A stretch of 64,000 nucleotides of DNA from Solwaraspora sp. WMMA2065. GTDB lineage: Bacteria > Actinomycetota > Actinomycetes > Mycobacteriales > Micromonosporaceae. The notes below the pieces were generated by a model. It did not search any database. It had not been told where the DNA came from and saw only the letters and a list, made by a program, of their open reading frames with translations. A program made the translations under genes and the position numbers. The DNA lies in contig NZ_CP128361.1 of assembly GCF_030345075.1 (NCBI RefSeq), forward strand, positions 5,952,001 to 6,016,000. Reading direction: 5' to 3'. Every line of letters begins with the position of its first letter. Position 1 is the stretch's first letter. Below, piece by piece: positions 51,910 to 60,618 of the stretch.

Positions 51910-53703
51910 TCAGTTGGCTGCCGCCAGGTAACCCTGTTCGGCGGCCCGCTGCATGATCCACTGTTCCTGGTACCAGCCGGGCCGTCCGGTCAGCTCGGCG
52001 TGGTCGCCCCGTTGGACGATCCGGCCAGCGTCCAACACCAGGATCTCATCCATCGATTCGAGCCCGGTCAGCCGGTGGGTCACCAGCACCACGCTGCGGC
52101 CGTCGGCGGCGGCCAGCGCCGACGCCAGCACCGTGTCCGCCGTCGGCGGGTCGAGCCCTTCGGTGGGTTCGTCGAGGACCAGCACCGATGGGCCGACCAG
52201 CAGCGCCCGGGCGAGGGCGAGCCGCTGCCGCTGTCCACCGGAGATCCGGCTGCCGGCCGCCCCTACCAGGGTCTGCCAGCCGTCCGGCTGCTCGCGTACC
52301 CAGTCGAACAGGCCGGCCGCAGCCGCCGCAGCGGCGAGCTCGTCGTCGGTCGCCGTGGGCCGGCCCAGCAGCAGGTTGTCGCGAACTGTGGCGTTGAACA
52401 CGTACGCCTCGGCGAGCAGCCCGCCGACCAGCCGGTGCCGCCCTCCGGCCGGCACGTCGGCCAGGTCCACGTCGTCGACCGTCACCCGGCCGCCGTCCGG
52501 TGGCACCGCCCCGGTGAGCACGCCAAGCAGGGTGCTCTTGCCGGCGCCGCTCGGACCGACCACGGCGATCCGGCGATCGGGCGGCAGCGACAGATCGACC
52601 CGGTCCAACGCCGGCGACGCGCCGGCCCGGTATCGCACCGTGACGCCGTCGAGCACCAGCGTCGGCCGTCGGCCGTCGGCCGCCGCAGCGCCGACCGGGT
52701 CGGCCGCGAACTGTTCCGTCGTACGCGGCTCGGCGTCGGTCTGTCCGGCGTCGGCCTGTCCCGCTTCGGTCAGCAGGTCGGCGACCCGGCGCAGCCCGCC
52801 GCGCAGCTGTGCCCACTGCCGGGCGGCGGCGACCAGCGCCAGACTCATCTCGACGGCGGCCAGGGCACCGACCGCGAGGACGCCGACCAGTACCCCGCCG
52901 ACGTCGTCGCGCAACGCGGTCACCGTCACCGCCGCCACGGTCAGCCCGGCGACGAGCACGCCGACGCCGTCGACCGCCCAGCCGGTCGCCGCCAGCCGCC
53001 GCTCCAGCCGGGCGAGTTCCCGGGCCCGCCGGGTGCTCCGGCGCAGGGCGTCGGCGGTGCCGCCGAACGCCGCCAGGTCGGCCGCCCCGTGGATCAGATC
53101 GGCGCCGTCCGCCGCGAACTCGCCGCGCAGCGGCGCCACCCGGTCAGCCGTACGCCAGGTGAGCAGCGCCGCGACCGCCGGCAGACCGCCACCGGCGACC
53201 GCCAGCCCGGCCGCCAGTGTGAGCGCCGCCGCCGGGCTGACCGTCGCGGCGCCGGCGACCGCGAGCACCGCGACGGTGGCCGCAGCGGTACCGGGCACCA
53301 GCACCCGCAGCAGCAGATCCTGCACGGCCTCGACGTCGGAGACCAACCGGCTGAGGGCGTCGCCGGAGCGGTCCTCGGTGGTCGGCCGTCGCGCGGCCAG
53401 CGCGGTGAAGATCCGGAACCGTACGTCGGTGACCACCCGTAACGTGGCGTCGTGACCGGCCAACCGTTCCGTGTAGCGCAGCACGCCCCGGCTGATCGCC
53501 AGCGCCCGTACGCCGACGATCGCCACGGTGACCGCGTCCAGCGGCGGCCGACCAGCGGCGGTGATCAGCAACCACACGGCGGTGGCCATCAACGCGAGCG
53601 CGGCCGCCTCGGTCGCCGCGGCCAGCAGGCCGGCACCGACCAGCCGGCCGAGGTACGGCCGGGCCAGCGACAGCACGGTCCGCTCCGGCCGCACGCCGGT
53701 CAC
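51910..53703 (-). CDS. cydC: thiol reductant ABC exporter subunit CydC
   Basis: 597 residues from GTG 53703. An ABC exporter half: six membrane helices (about 15-310, 'RALAISRGVLRYTERLAGHD' is CydC-like), then the ATPase with Walker A 'VVGPSGAGKSTLLGVL', signature 'ISGGQRQRLALARAL', Walker B 'VLVLDEPTEGLD' and 'LVTHRL'. With CydD it exports cysteine or glutathione, needed for cytochrome bd assembly and redox control of the cell envelope. It overlaps cydD by GTGA. No cydAB is in the window. Confidence 0.9.
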   Translation of the reverse strand: MTGVRPERTVLSLARPYLGRLVGAGLLAAATEAAALALMATAVWLLITAAGRPPLDAVTVAIVGVRALAISRGVLRYTERLAGHDATLRVVTDVRFRIFTALAARRPTTEDRSGDALSRLVSDVEAVQDLLLRVLVPGTAAATVAVLAVAGAATVSPAAALTLAAGLAVAGGGLPAVAALLTWRTADRVAPLRGEFAADGADLIHGAADLAAFGGTADALRRSTRRARELARLERRLAATGWAVDGVGVLVAGLTVAAVTVTALRDDVGGVLVGVLAVGALAAVEMSLALVAAARQWAQLRGGLRRVADLLTEAGQADAGQTDAEPRTTEQFAADPVGAAAADGRRPTLVLDGVTVRYRAGASPALDRVDLSLPPDRRIAVVGPSGAGKSTLLGVLTGAVPPDGGRVTVDDVDLADVPAGGRHRLVGGLLAEAYVFNATVRDNLLLGRPTATDDELAAAAAAAGLFDWVREQPDGWQTLVGAAGSRISGGQRQRLALARALLVGPSVLVLDEPTEGLDPPTADTVLASALAAADGRSVVLVTHRLTGLESMDEILVLDAGRIVQRGDHAELTGRPGWYQEQWIMQRAAEQGYLAAAN

Positions 53704-55493
53704 GGGGCGGCCGCCGCGAGGTCGCGTCCGGTGATCCGGCCGGCGTCCAGCCGGACGACCCGCTCGACGCCGTCGAGCAGCGCCGGCCGGTGCGCCACGA
53801 TCAACGCGGTCCGACCGGTGACCAGCTGCCGTGACCCGGCCAGGACCGCCGCCTCCGAGGCGCCATCCAGCCGGGCGGTCGGCTCGTCGAGCAGGACCAC
53901 CGGCGCGTCCCGGAGGAAGGCGCGGGCCAACGCGACACGTTGGCGCTGCCCGCTGGACAGCCCGTGGCCCCGTTCGCCGAGCCGGGTGGCCAGCCCGTCG
54001 GGCAGCGCCGCCACCACATCGGTGAGCGCGGCGGCGCGTACCGCCGCCGACAGCTCGTCCGGGTCGGCGTCCGGCGCGCCCAGCGCGATGTTGTCGGCGA
54101 GCGAGGCGGCGAACAGGTGCGCGTGTTGGGGCACCCAGGCGAGCCGTAGCCGCCACTGCTCGATGTCGAGTTCGGCGAGGTCGACCCCGTCGACGGTGAT
54201 CCGGCCGGCGGTCGGCGTGACGAAGCCGAGCAGCAGATGCAGCAGGGTGCTCTTGCCGGCTCCGCTGGGACCGATCACGGCGATCCGTTCGCCGGCCCGG
54301 ATCGTCAGGTCGACGTCCCGCAGCGCTGTGGTCCGGGGGTAGGCCACGGTGACCGACTCGAACCTGATCTCCGCCGGCGGCGACCCGACGACCGCCGGTG
54401 TCGCTCGGCCCGCCCACCTGCCCGCGCCGTCGGCGGCGTCGCGGGCCGGATCGCCGTCGGCGTCGCGGGCCGGATCTATGCCGCTGACGTCGCGCGCCGG
54501 ATCGTCCTCGCCGATCAGCGTGAGCGCCTCGTCGAGCACGGTGAGACCCTCCATGCTGGCGTGGAACCGGCTGCCTGCGGTGCGCAGCGGCAGGTACGCC
54601 TCCGGGGTGAGCAGCAGCACCAGCAACGCGGTGGACAGCGCCATTCCACCGGTGAGCAGCCGCAGTCCGATCGGCACCGCGACCAGCGCCACCGCCAAGG
54701 TGGCTACCAGCTCCAGAACCAGCCCGGAGAGGAAGGCGATGCGCAGCGTACCCATGGTGGCGACCCGGTGCCGGTCGGCCATCCGGCGTACCACCTCGGC
54801 CTGCGCCCGCTGCCGGCCGAAGGCCCGCAGCGTCGCCAACCCCGCCACCATGTCCAGGAAGTGGCCGCCGAGCTGGGCCAACCGCCGCCACTGCCGTTCG
54901 GTCGCGGCCTGCGCGTGCCAGCCCAGCAGCGCGCCGAAGACCGGGATCAGCGGCAGGGTGACCGCGACGATCAACGCGGAGCTCCAGTCGGCGAACGCCA
55001 GCCGGGCGAGCACCGCCACCGGCACGGTCACGCTCAGCACCAGCTGCGGCAGGTAGCCGGTGAAGTAGCCGTCGAGCGCGTCGACGCCCCGACCGGTCAG
55101 GGTGGCGAGCTGGCCGGCGCGCTGACCGGACAACCAGGCGGGGCCACGTCGGTGGATCGCGGCCAGCAGGTCCGCCCGCAACTGCGCCTTGACCACGGCT
55201 GCGGCGTCGGCGGCGAGGTAACCCTGCGCCCAGAGCAGCGCGGCGCGGCCGGTGACCGCCAGGACGAAACCGCCGAGCGCGGCACGGTCCAGCTCGCCAC
55301 CGGCGGCCGCGGCCAGCACCAGTGCCAGCGTGGTGGCCTGGGCGATGATCAGGCCGGCGGCGACCCCACCGAGTACGCCGAGCAGGGCGAGCCGTACCCG
55401 CACCGCCGGCACCTGGCGCACCAGCCGGGGATCGAACGGCCGGCGGCGACCGGCCCGGTCGGCCGGTGCGGTGGCGGTGCCGGCGGTGCTCAC
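53700..55493 (-). CDS. cydD: thiol reductant ABC exporter subunit CydD
   Basis: 597 residues from GTG 55493. Membrane domain about 30-320 (with 'LTGRGVDALDGYFTGYLPQL', typical of CydD). A linker repeats 'DPARD' three times. The ATPase has Walker A 'VIGPSGAGKSTLLHLL', signature 'LSSGQRQRVALARAF', Walker B 'VVLLDEPTARLD' and 'IVAHRP'. It forms a heterodimer with CydC. Its start overlaps the M56 peptidase stop by 4 bp, placing it in the BlaI-M56 operon. Confidence 0.9.
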   Translation of the reverse strand: MSTAGTATAPADRAGRRRPFDPRLVRQVPAVRVRLALLGVLGGVAAGLIIAQATTLALVLAAAAGGELDRAALGGFVLAVTGRAALLWAQGYLAADAAAVVKAQLRADLLAAIHRRGPAWLSGQRAGQLATLTGRGVDALDGYFTGYLPQLVLSVTVPVAVLARLAFADWSSALIVAVTLPLIPVFGALLGWHAQAATERQWRRLAQLGGHFLDMVAGLATLRAFGRQRAQAEVVRRMADRHRVATMGTLRIAFLSGLVLELVATLAVALVAVPIGLRLLTGGMALSTALLVLLLTPEAYLPLRTAGSRFHASMEGLTVLDEALTLIGEDDPARDVSGIDPARDADGDPARDAADGAGRWAGRATPAVVGSPPAEIRFESVTVAYPRTTALRDVDLTIRAGERIAVIGPSGAGKSTLLHLLLGFVTPTAGRITVDGVDLAELDIEQWRLRLAWVPQHAHLFAASLADNIALGAPDADPDELSAAVRAAALTDVVAALPDGLATRLGERGHGLSSGQRQRVALARAFLRDAPVVLLDEPTARLDGASEAAVLAGSRQLVTGRTALIVAHRPALLDGVERVVRLDAGRITGRDLAAAAP

Positions 55494-56452
55494 CAGCTGA
55501 GGTACAGCGACGCGGGCAGCAGGAGCAGCGCGGCGGCGACCACACTCGCGGCCGCCGGCCGCAGCCGGGGTGCCGGACCGGCGAGCAGCAGCCGCTGCAC
55601 CCGGGCGTCGAGCTCCAGGTCGGCGGCGCCGAGCGCACCGGCCGGGGTGATCCGGCTACCGGCGCTGGCGAACCGACGCAGCGCGGTGGCGAGCGGCTCG
55701 TCGGCGTGCTGACGCCGGGCCTTGTCGTCGGCGCGCATCTCGACCAGCAGGGCGACCGCGTCGTGCGCCGCCCGCAGCCAACGCACCCGGGGCAGCGCCC
55801 GGCACAGCGCGGTGAACGGCAGCAGTACCAGGTCGTGCCGTTCGTCGGCGTGCGCCCGCTCGTGGCTGAGCACGGCGGCGAGCTCGCCGGGGCCGAGCAG
55901 GTCGAGCGTGCCGGCGCTGACCACCACGGTCGGCCGAACCCCGGGCAGGCAGTAGGCGGCCGCCCCCGGGTGGTCGAGCACCAGTGCGCCCGGTGCGGCC
56001 GGATCGGCGCGGCCGACCAGTGCGAGCAGGTCCCGGTGCCGGCGCTGGACCCGTACGGCGGCGAGCAGGCTGCGTACGGTGGATCCGAGCAGGACGGTGG
56101 CGATCGCGGCGGCGAGGCCGACCAGCGCCAGCCGGACCGGCCCCAGCCCGGCCGGGAAGCCGCCCGCCGGCCAGCCGTGTCCGGTGGCCAGGCTGGTCAC
56201 CCCGGCGGCGAGGTCGCCGACGAACAGGCCGGTGGCGCGGCCCGGCCCGGTGCCGTACGGGGCGAGCCCGACCGCCAGCGGAACGCCGATCGCGGCCAGC
56301 CCGACCGCCAGACCGAGCGCCTGCCAGCAGAGGATCGCCACCCGAGGGCTGCGCCAGGTCCAGCCGGGGCCGAACCAGACCGAGCGGGTCAACGCCTGGG
56401 CGGTCAGATAGCAGGCGAGGATCACCGCGGCGAAGTGCGCGCCGTAGGCCAT
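55490..56452 (-). CDS. M56-family membrane metallopeptidase
   Basis: 320 residues with four or five membrane helices. The zinc motif is 'LSHERAHADERHD' (HExxH) with preceding 'GAAAYCLPGVRPTVVVSAGT' (the BlaR1-type substrate-strand region), then 'LVEMRADDKARRQ' carrying the third ligand region. There is no C-terminal penicillin sensor, so it is the short actinobacterial type that partners BlaI. It lies 7 bp after the BlaI gene and presumably cleaves that repressor on an envelope signal. Confidence 0.9.
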   Translation of the reverse strand: MAYGAHFAAVILACYLTAQALTRSVWFGPGWTWRSPRVAILCWQALGLAVGLAAIGVPLAVGLAPYGTGPGRATGLFVGDLAAGVTSLATGHGWPAGGFPAGLGPVRLALVGLAAAIATVLLGSTVRSLLAAVRVQRRHRDLLALVGRADPAAPGALVLDHPGAAAYCLPGVRPTVVVSAGTLDLLGPGELAAVLSHERAHADERHDLVLLPFTALCRALPRVRWLRAAHDAVALLVEMRADDKARRQHADEPLATALRRFASAGSRITPAGALGAADLELDARVQRLLLAGPAPRLRPAAASVVAAALLLLPASLYLSW

Positions 56453-56459
56453 GGCAGCG

Positions 56460-56840
56460 TCAACTCCGCCGGTCCGCCGCCTGCGCCTGGTCGGTGAGCG
56501 CGGCCCGGAGCACTTCGGCTTCGGTGCCGGTGACCGATCTGGCGAATCGGACCAGGGCCGCGTCCCGGCTGCCGGCCAGGTCCAGCGCGTCGAGCATCAA
56601 CTGGGCGATGTACGCCTCACGGCTGGCCGCCGGCTGGTAGTGCCACGCCCGGCCGGCGCGCTCCCGACTGACCATGCCCTTGCCGGCCAGCCGGTCCAGC
56701 ACCGTCATCACCGTCGTGTACGCCAGGTCGCGGTCCTGCAGGGTTTCGGCGACGTCGCGGACGGTGACCGGACCGGCTGCCGGGTCGCGGTCCCACAGCA
56801 CGTCCATCACCGCGCGTTCGAGGTCACCCAGTCGCGTCAC
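56460..56840 (-). CDS. BlaI/MecI/CopY-family repressor
   Basis: 126 residues from GTG 56840. The winged HTH shows 'RLGDLERAVMDVLWDRD', 'VTVRDVAETLQDRDLAYTTV' and 'MTVLDRLAGKGMVSRERAGR' followed by 'AWHYQPAASREAYIAQLM'. The C-terminal helices dimerise. These repressors are released by proteolysis. It is the first gene of a run that continues with M56 peptidase, cydD and cydC, so it likely represses all four. Confidence 0.92.
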   Translation of the reverse strand: MTRLGDLERAVMDVLWDRDPAAGPVTVRDVAETLQDRDLAYTTVMTVLDRLAGKGMVSRERAGRAWHYQPAASREAYIAQLMLDALDLAGSRDAALVRFARSVTGTEAEVLRAALTDQAQAADRRS

Positions 56841-56846
56841 CTCGCG

Positions 56847-56868
56847 ATCCTATCGCCCGTAGTAGACG
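56847..56868 (-). promoter_or_regulatory. promoter/operator region of the BlaI operon
   Basis: Read on the minus strand: a TACTAC half-site (56861-56866, BlaI-operator-like) is followed by GGGCGATAG, then a TAGGAT -10-like hexamer at 56847-56852, 6 nt before GTG 56840. AGGA in the same place could act as ribosome-binding site. Autoregulation is expected for this family. Confidence 0.4.
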
Positions 56869-56958
56869 TGCGGACCGCGATACCTGGCTGCCTCGGCTCG
56901 CCGGCCTTTCCGGTCGGTACCGGTTGGTATCGGCGTCGGAGCACCCGACGGGTGAGTT

Positions 56959-57825
56959 CTAGGCCGGTTTGCGCCAGTACCGGCACGTCCAGTCGACCTG
57001 GTGGAGCTGGTCGTCGATGCCATGAGCGCGCCGGAAGTCGTCGACCGCCTGACGACAGCCGCGTACGGCGTGATAGTCATCGACGATGACGTAGCCGCCG
57101 GCGGAGAGCTTCGGATACAGCGAGTCGAGCGCCACCATCGTCGAGTCGTACAGGTCTCCGTCGAGTCGCATGACAGCGACCCGGTCGACGTCGGCCGTCG
57201 GCAACGTCTCCTCGAACCATCCCGGCAGGAACCGGACCTGGTCGTCAAGCAGGCCGTACCGGCGGAAATTCGCCTGGACCCGGTCCAGCGGCACTGCGAG
57301 GAACGGCTCTTTCCAGAGGGCGTCCTCTACATCCTCGAGTCGATCGGGATCCGGTCGGGGCAGCCCTCGAAATGAGTCGGCTACCCAGACCACGCGATCG
57401 GTTTCCCCGTACGCCTTGAGTAGCGCGCGCATGAAGATGCAGGCGCCACCGCGCCACACCCCGGTCTCGATCAGGTCTCCAGGAACCTGGTTCCTGATCA
57501 CCTCAGTCACACATCGTTCAAGGTTGTCGAGTCGCCGTAGGCCGATCATCGTCTCGGCTTCGGGGGGCCAGTCGCGGCCGTTCGCGCGTTCGTCCGCGTC
57601 GAACGGGAATCGCACCACGATGTCCATGTCTCGCCGGTTGAGTAGCCGCTGACCCTGACGGAGCAGGGTGCTGCGCAATGAATTGCGGCGCGGGTGGTAA
57701 CGGATCCATGATTCGCCGAAGGCGTACCTTGTCAGGGCGCGCTTCATGAGGTCCAGGTACAAGGCGCGTGGGTCGCCGGCGGCGGTGACGGTGGGTTCCG
57801 GGTCTAGGGCCGGAATGACGCTCAT
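56959..57825 (-). CDS. TylF/MycF-type O-methyltransferase
   Basis: 288 residues from ATG 57825 (AAGGAG 5 nt upstream). Family blocks: 'YLDLMKRALTRYAFGES', 'MIGLRRLDNLERCVTEVIRN', 'GDLIETGVWRGGACIFMRAL' (SAM motif I), 'VWVADSFRGLP', 'VAVMRLDGDLYDSTMVALDS' (metal Asp pair) and 'GYVIVDDYHAVRGCRQAVDD'. TylF and MycF methylate deoxysugar hydroxyls on macrolides. Here the neighbours are exopolysaccharide genes, so a sugar of the polymer is the likely substrate. It lies 106 bp after the Wzz-like gene. Confidence 0.9.
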   Translation of the reverse strand: MSVIPALDPEPTVTAAGDPRALYLDLMKRALTRYAFGESWIRYHPRRNSLRSTLLRQGQRLLNRRDMDIVVRFPFDADERANGRDWPPEAETMIGLRRLDNLERCVTEVIRNQVPGDLIETGVWRGGACIFMRALLKAYGETDRVVWVADSFRGLPRPDPDRLEDVEDALWKEPFLAVPLDRVQANFRRYGLLDDQVRFLPGWFEETLPTADVDRVAVMRLDGDLYDSTMVALDSLYPKLSAGGYVIVDDYHAVRGCRQAVDDFRRAHGIDDQLHQVDWTCRYWRKPA

Positions 57826-57931
57826 CTGAACTCCTTCTGAGAAGTGGTTTCATCAATCAAGATTGGCCGTACAGACGCCGGTGGCCATCATCTGCTGAAA
57901 CACGTTACTACTGACCGGCATCGAATGGCCG

Positions 57932-59389
57932 CTATTCGGCGCGAATCGCTGATTGTGTAGCGCCGGTCAGTGCTGCGGACTGCGTCGCTCGAGGAGCCGT
58001 TGCCGTCGGCGTGGCGGCAGCGGCCGGAGTCTCGGCGCCAGCCGGCGGATCCGTCCGCCGGTGCCGGCCGCCGTCGGAGCCCGGGGCCGCGATTCGGTCG
58101 GGGCGACCGGACAACCGGTGGGACAGCATGGCCGCGCCGTCAACGACGACGACACCGACGAACGGCACACCAAGATGCCGCATCAGCATCGAGGCCTGCC
58201 TGGCGTCGGCCGCGTCGGTGTCACCTCGCCGGACCACCAGCACGACGGCGTCGACCCTTCTGGCGAGCGTGGCCGCCGTGGTTCCGGTCAGGACCGGCGG
58301 CGCGTGCACCACCAGGTCGTCGTCCTTGCGACCGATGGTCTCGTCGAGCTGCCCGCCGATCGACCACTGGCCCGCCAGGTCCGCACCGACGACGGTGGGA
58401 ACAGGCCCGGTCGCCGGCTGGCGGCCGAAGGTGCGTTCCATGAAGCTCAGGAGGATGCGGTCGGCAACCGGCTGCGGGTCACCTTGGTCGGCGGTCTGAG
58501 CTTCGACGAGAGTCACGTCGTCGCGGCCGCCGGCGATCCGAAGGGCCAGCAGGGCGGCCACCATGGCCTTCCCGTCGTCGTGTCGGGCGCTGGTGACCAA
58601 GATCCGCCGGCCCGGCAGCGAATCGACGAAGACGCTGAGGCCTGCGACCAGGGCGTCCGCTGCCACGGTAGCCGCACCGTGTCGCAGCATCCGGACATGT
58701 CGCGGCACGAAGCGTCGCGGCAGTTGCGGGAAGACCGCCAGCACCGGTAGACCCAGCTGGGCGTCCACGGCCTGAACATCGCGCAGCCGGTTGTCGAATC
58801 GATTGCGGGCGGTCGCCAGGCCGAGGCCGACGAGCAGGCCAGCTATCGCACCCAGCGCGCTGTTCAGCGTGGGTTTCGGTAGGACCGGCCGGGCCGGCGC
58901 AGTGGCCCGGTCCAGTACCCGCGCATCGACCTGAACCTGCTCCGCGAGCGCGAAGTCAGCGAGCCGCCCGATCACCGCCGCCGCGGCTTCGTTTGCGATC
59001 CCGGCCGCCCGGTCGGCCGACCGGGCGGCCGCCGCCACGGTGACAATCTGCATGCCGGGCTCGAACTGTCCGGTCACCTGCCCGACGACCTCGTCCGCCG
59101 GCAACCGCAAACTGTCGGCGGCTCTGGTCGCGACCTCGCGCGTCTCGGCCATCCGGGCGATCGTCGGCGCCAGGCTCTGCGCGAGAGTGATCGACGCTGT
59201 CTCCTGGCCGGCAACCTCCCCGTCGGCCTTCGCGCTGATCAGCAGCGAAGCCGACGCCTGATAGGTGGGCGGGGTCCACTGGGTGACCAACTGCGCGGCG
59301 AGCAGCCCGAGGCACAGTCCGAAGGCCGGAAGCCCGGCGAGCCGGGCGACGGCACGGACTGTCGACCGGCCACGGGACCATCGGGTCAT
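57932..59389 (-). CDS. Wzz/BY-kinase-like polysaccharide chain-length protein
   Basis: 485 residues. A Wzz-type N-terminal helix ('FGLCLGLLAAQLVTQW'), an extracytoplasmic region with 'YQASASLLISAKADGEVAGQ' and 'EPGMQIVTVAAAARSADRAA', and a second helix ('LNSALGAIAGLLVGLGLA'). A cytoplasmic domain related to BY-kinases follows. Its Walker A is degenerate ('VTSARHDDGKAMVAALL' instead of GxGKS/T) and there is no Tyr cluster, so it is probably not a kinase. The Ala/Thr/Pro-rich tail is disordered. It sets polymer length or export by analogy. It overlaps the GT4 gene by ATGA. Confidence 0.82.
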   Translation of the reverse strand: MTRWSRGRSTVRAVARLAGLPAFGLCLGLLAAQLVTQWTPPTYQASASLLISAKADGEVAGQETASITLAQSLAPTIARMAETREVATRAADSLRLPADEVVGQVTGQFEPGMQIVTVAAAARSADRAAGIANEAAAAVIGRLADFALAEQVQVDARVLDRATAPARPVLPKPTLNSALGAIAGLLVGLGLATARNRFDNRLRDVQAVDAQLGLPVLAVFPQLPRRFVPRHVRMLRHGAATVAADALVAGLSVFVDSLPGRRILVTSARHDDGKAMVAALLALRIAGGRDDVTLVEAQTADQGDPQPVADRILLSFMERTFGRQPATGPVPTVVGADLAGQWSIGGQLDETIGRKDDDLVVHAPPVLTGTTAATLARRVDAVVLVVRRGDTDAADARQASMLMRHLGVPFVGVVVVDGAAMLSHRLSGRPDRIAAPGSDGGRHRRTDPPAGAETPAAAATPTATAPRATQSAALTGATQSAIRAE

Positions 59390-60618
59390 GGGTTCGCCTC
59401 CAACTGCTGCGCTGCGGTGGTACGCGGCGTACGTTGCGGTTCCCTGCGGTGTCGGGGCAGGCTCGTCGCCGAGCGCCGGTCCCCGGCGTCGCGAAGCCCG
59501 TTCCACACATCGCACATCGCGTCGGCGATGCTCTCCCAGCTGAACAGCCGGTTGACTCGGGCCAGTCCGTTGGCGGACAGCCTGGCTGCGAGCTCCGGAT
59601 CGTCCCGGAGTCGGGAGAGACAATTGGCAAGACCGACCCAGTCGCCAGCGGTGAAGGTCAGGCCGGCATCGCCGATCACGTGTGGTATCTCGCCGACGTC
59701 GCTGCCGACCACCGGTGTGCCACAGGCCATCGCCTCGACAAGTACCCGGCCGAACTGTTCGCGTAGCGGTATGCCCACCCACGGCAGGACGTTGCGCTGC
59801 ACGACCTCGATGGAGGGCAGCGCCAGGGCATCCATCCGATTGAGGTGGCCGGGCAGGTCATGGTGATCTGCCCAGGAATGCAGCACGATTCGCCCTGGTC
59901 GGTTCTCGATCGCCTGCTCGACCAGGTGCCGGAGGGCTCCTGCGCCGATGAACGCCACGTCACAGTCGACCGACTCGGCCGCGCGCAGCAGATCGGCGAT
60001 ACCCTTGTGGTGTTCGAGCCGACCGACGAAACCAACGGTGAAGCGGCGGTTCACGTCCCCGGCCGGTTCTGGCCGAAACAGTTCCGGGTCGACGCCCAGC
60101 GGCACGACCGAAGCGCTGCCGGAGTATCCCTTGACTCGAAGGACGTAGAGCGCCGCCGGGGTGATCGGGAACATGTGATCGACCTGACGGTAGGAGTAGC
60201 GCTCGATGGTGGGAAAGGGTGCCGGGAACCTGATAACGATGTTCTGCGCGGCGTAGAGCGAGACCGGTACACCCGGCCAGCGTCGCCGGCAGGAACGGAT
60301 CACTTGCCAGGTCGACAGGTAGGCGGCCTCACCGATGATGTGCACGACATCCGGAGGATGCTCCACAAATCGGCTAACGTCAGTCCGGAAGAGGACCGAT
60401 GCCATGTGCCCGGTCCGGCCTTCCCCTAACAGGTGGGGAACGACGTGGTACCGGAACCTGGGGGATCTGCGGGACACCAGGTCGAGTTCGGTCCGGGTCA
60501 GCTTGGAAACATCGGCCGCGACAACCGTGACCGTGACGTCAGGGCGATTCGCCAGGGCGGCGAATAATTCGATCCAGTGTTCCGTCCGTGCGCCGACGAC
60601 GGTGACCATCACGTGCAC
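59386..60618 (-). CDS. glycosyltransferase family 4
   Basis: 410 residues from GTG 60618 (GGAGG 5 nt upstream, inside the preceding gene). GT-B fold: N-terminal 'PPDVVHIIGEAAYLSTWQVI' and 'VSLYAAQNIVIRFP', hinge 'VVPLGVDPELFRPEP', C-terminal 'FTVGFVGRLEHHKGIADLLR' and 'EQFGRVLVEAMACGTPVVGS' with the retaining EX7E nucleotide-sugar motif. It adds one sugar to the exopolysaccharide repeat unit; donor and acceptor are unknown. Confidence 0.9.
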   Translation of the reverse strand: MHVMVTVVGARTEHWIELFAALANRPDVTVTVVAADVSKLTRTELDLVSRRSPRFRYHVVPHLLGEGRTGHMASVLFRTDVSRFVEHPPDVVHIIGEAAYLSTWQVIRSCRRRWPGVPVSLYAAQNIVIRFPAPFPTIERYSYRQVDHMFPITPAALYVLRVKGYSGSASVVPLGVDPELFRPEPAGDVNRRFTVGFVGRLEHHKGIADLLRAAESVDCDVAFIGAGALRHLVEQAIENRPGRIVLHSWADHHDLPGHLNRMDALALPSIEVVQRNVLPWVGIPLREQFGRVLVEAMACGTPVVGSDVGEIPHVIGDAGLTFTAGDWVGLANCLSRLRDDPELAARLSANGLARVNRLFSWESIADAMCDVWNGLRDAGDRRSATSLPRHRREPQRTPRTTAAQQLEANP

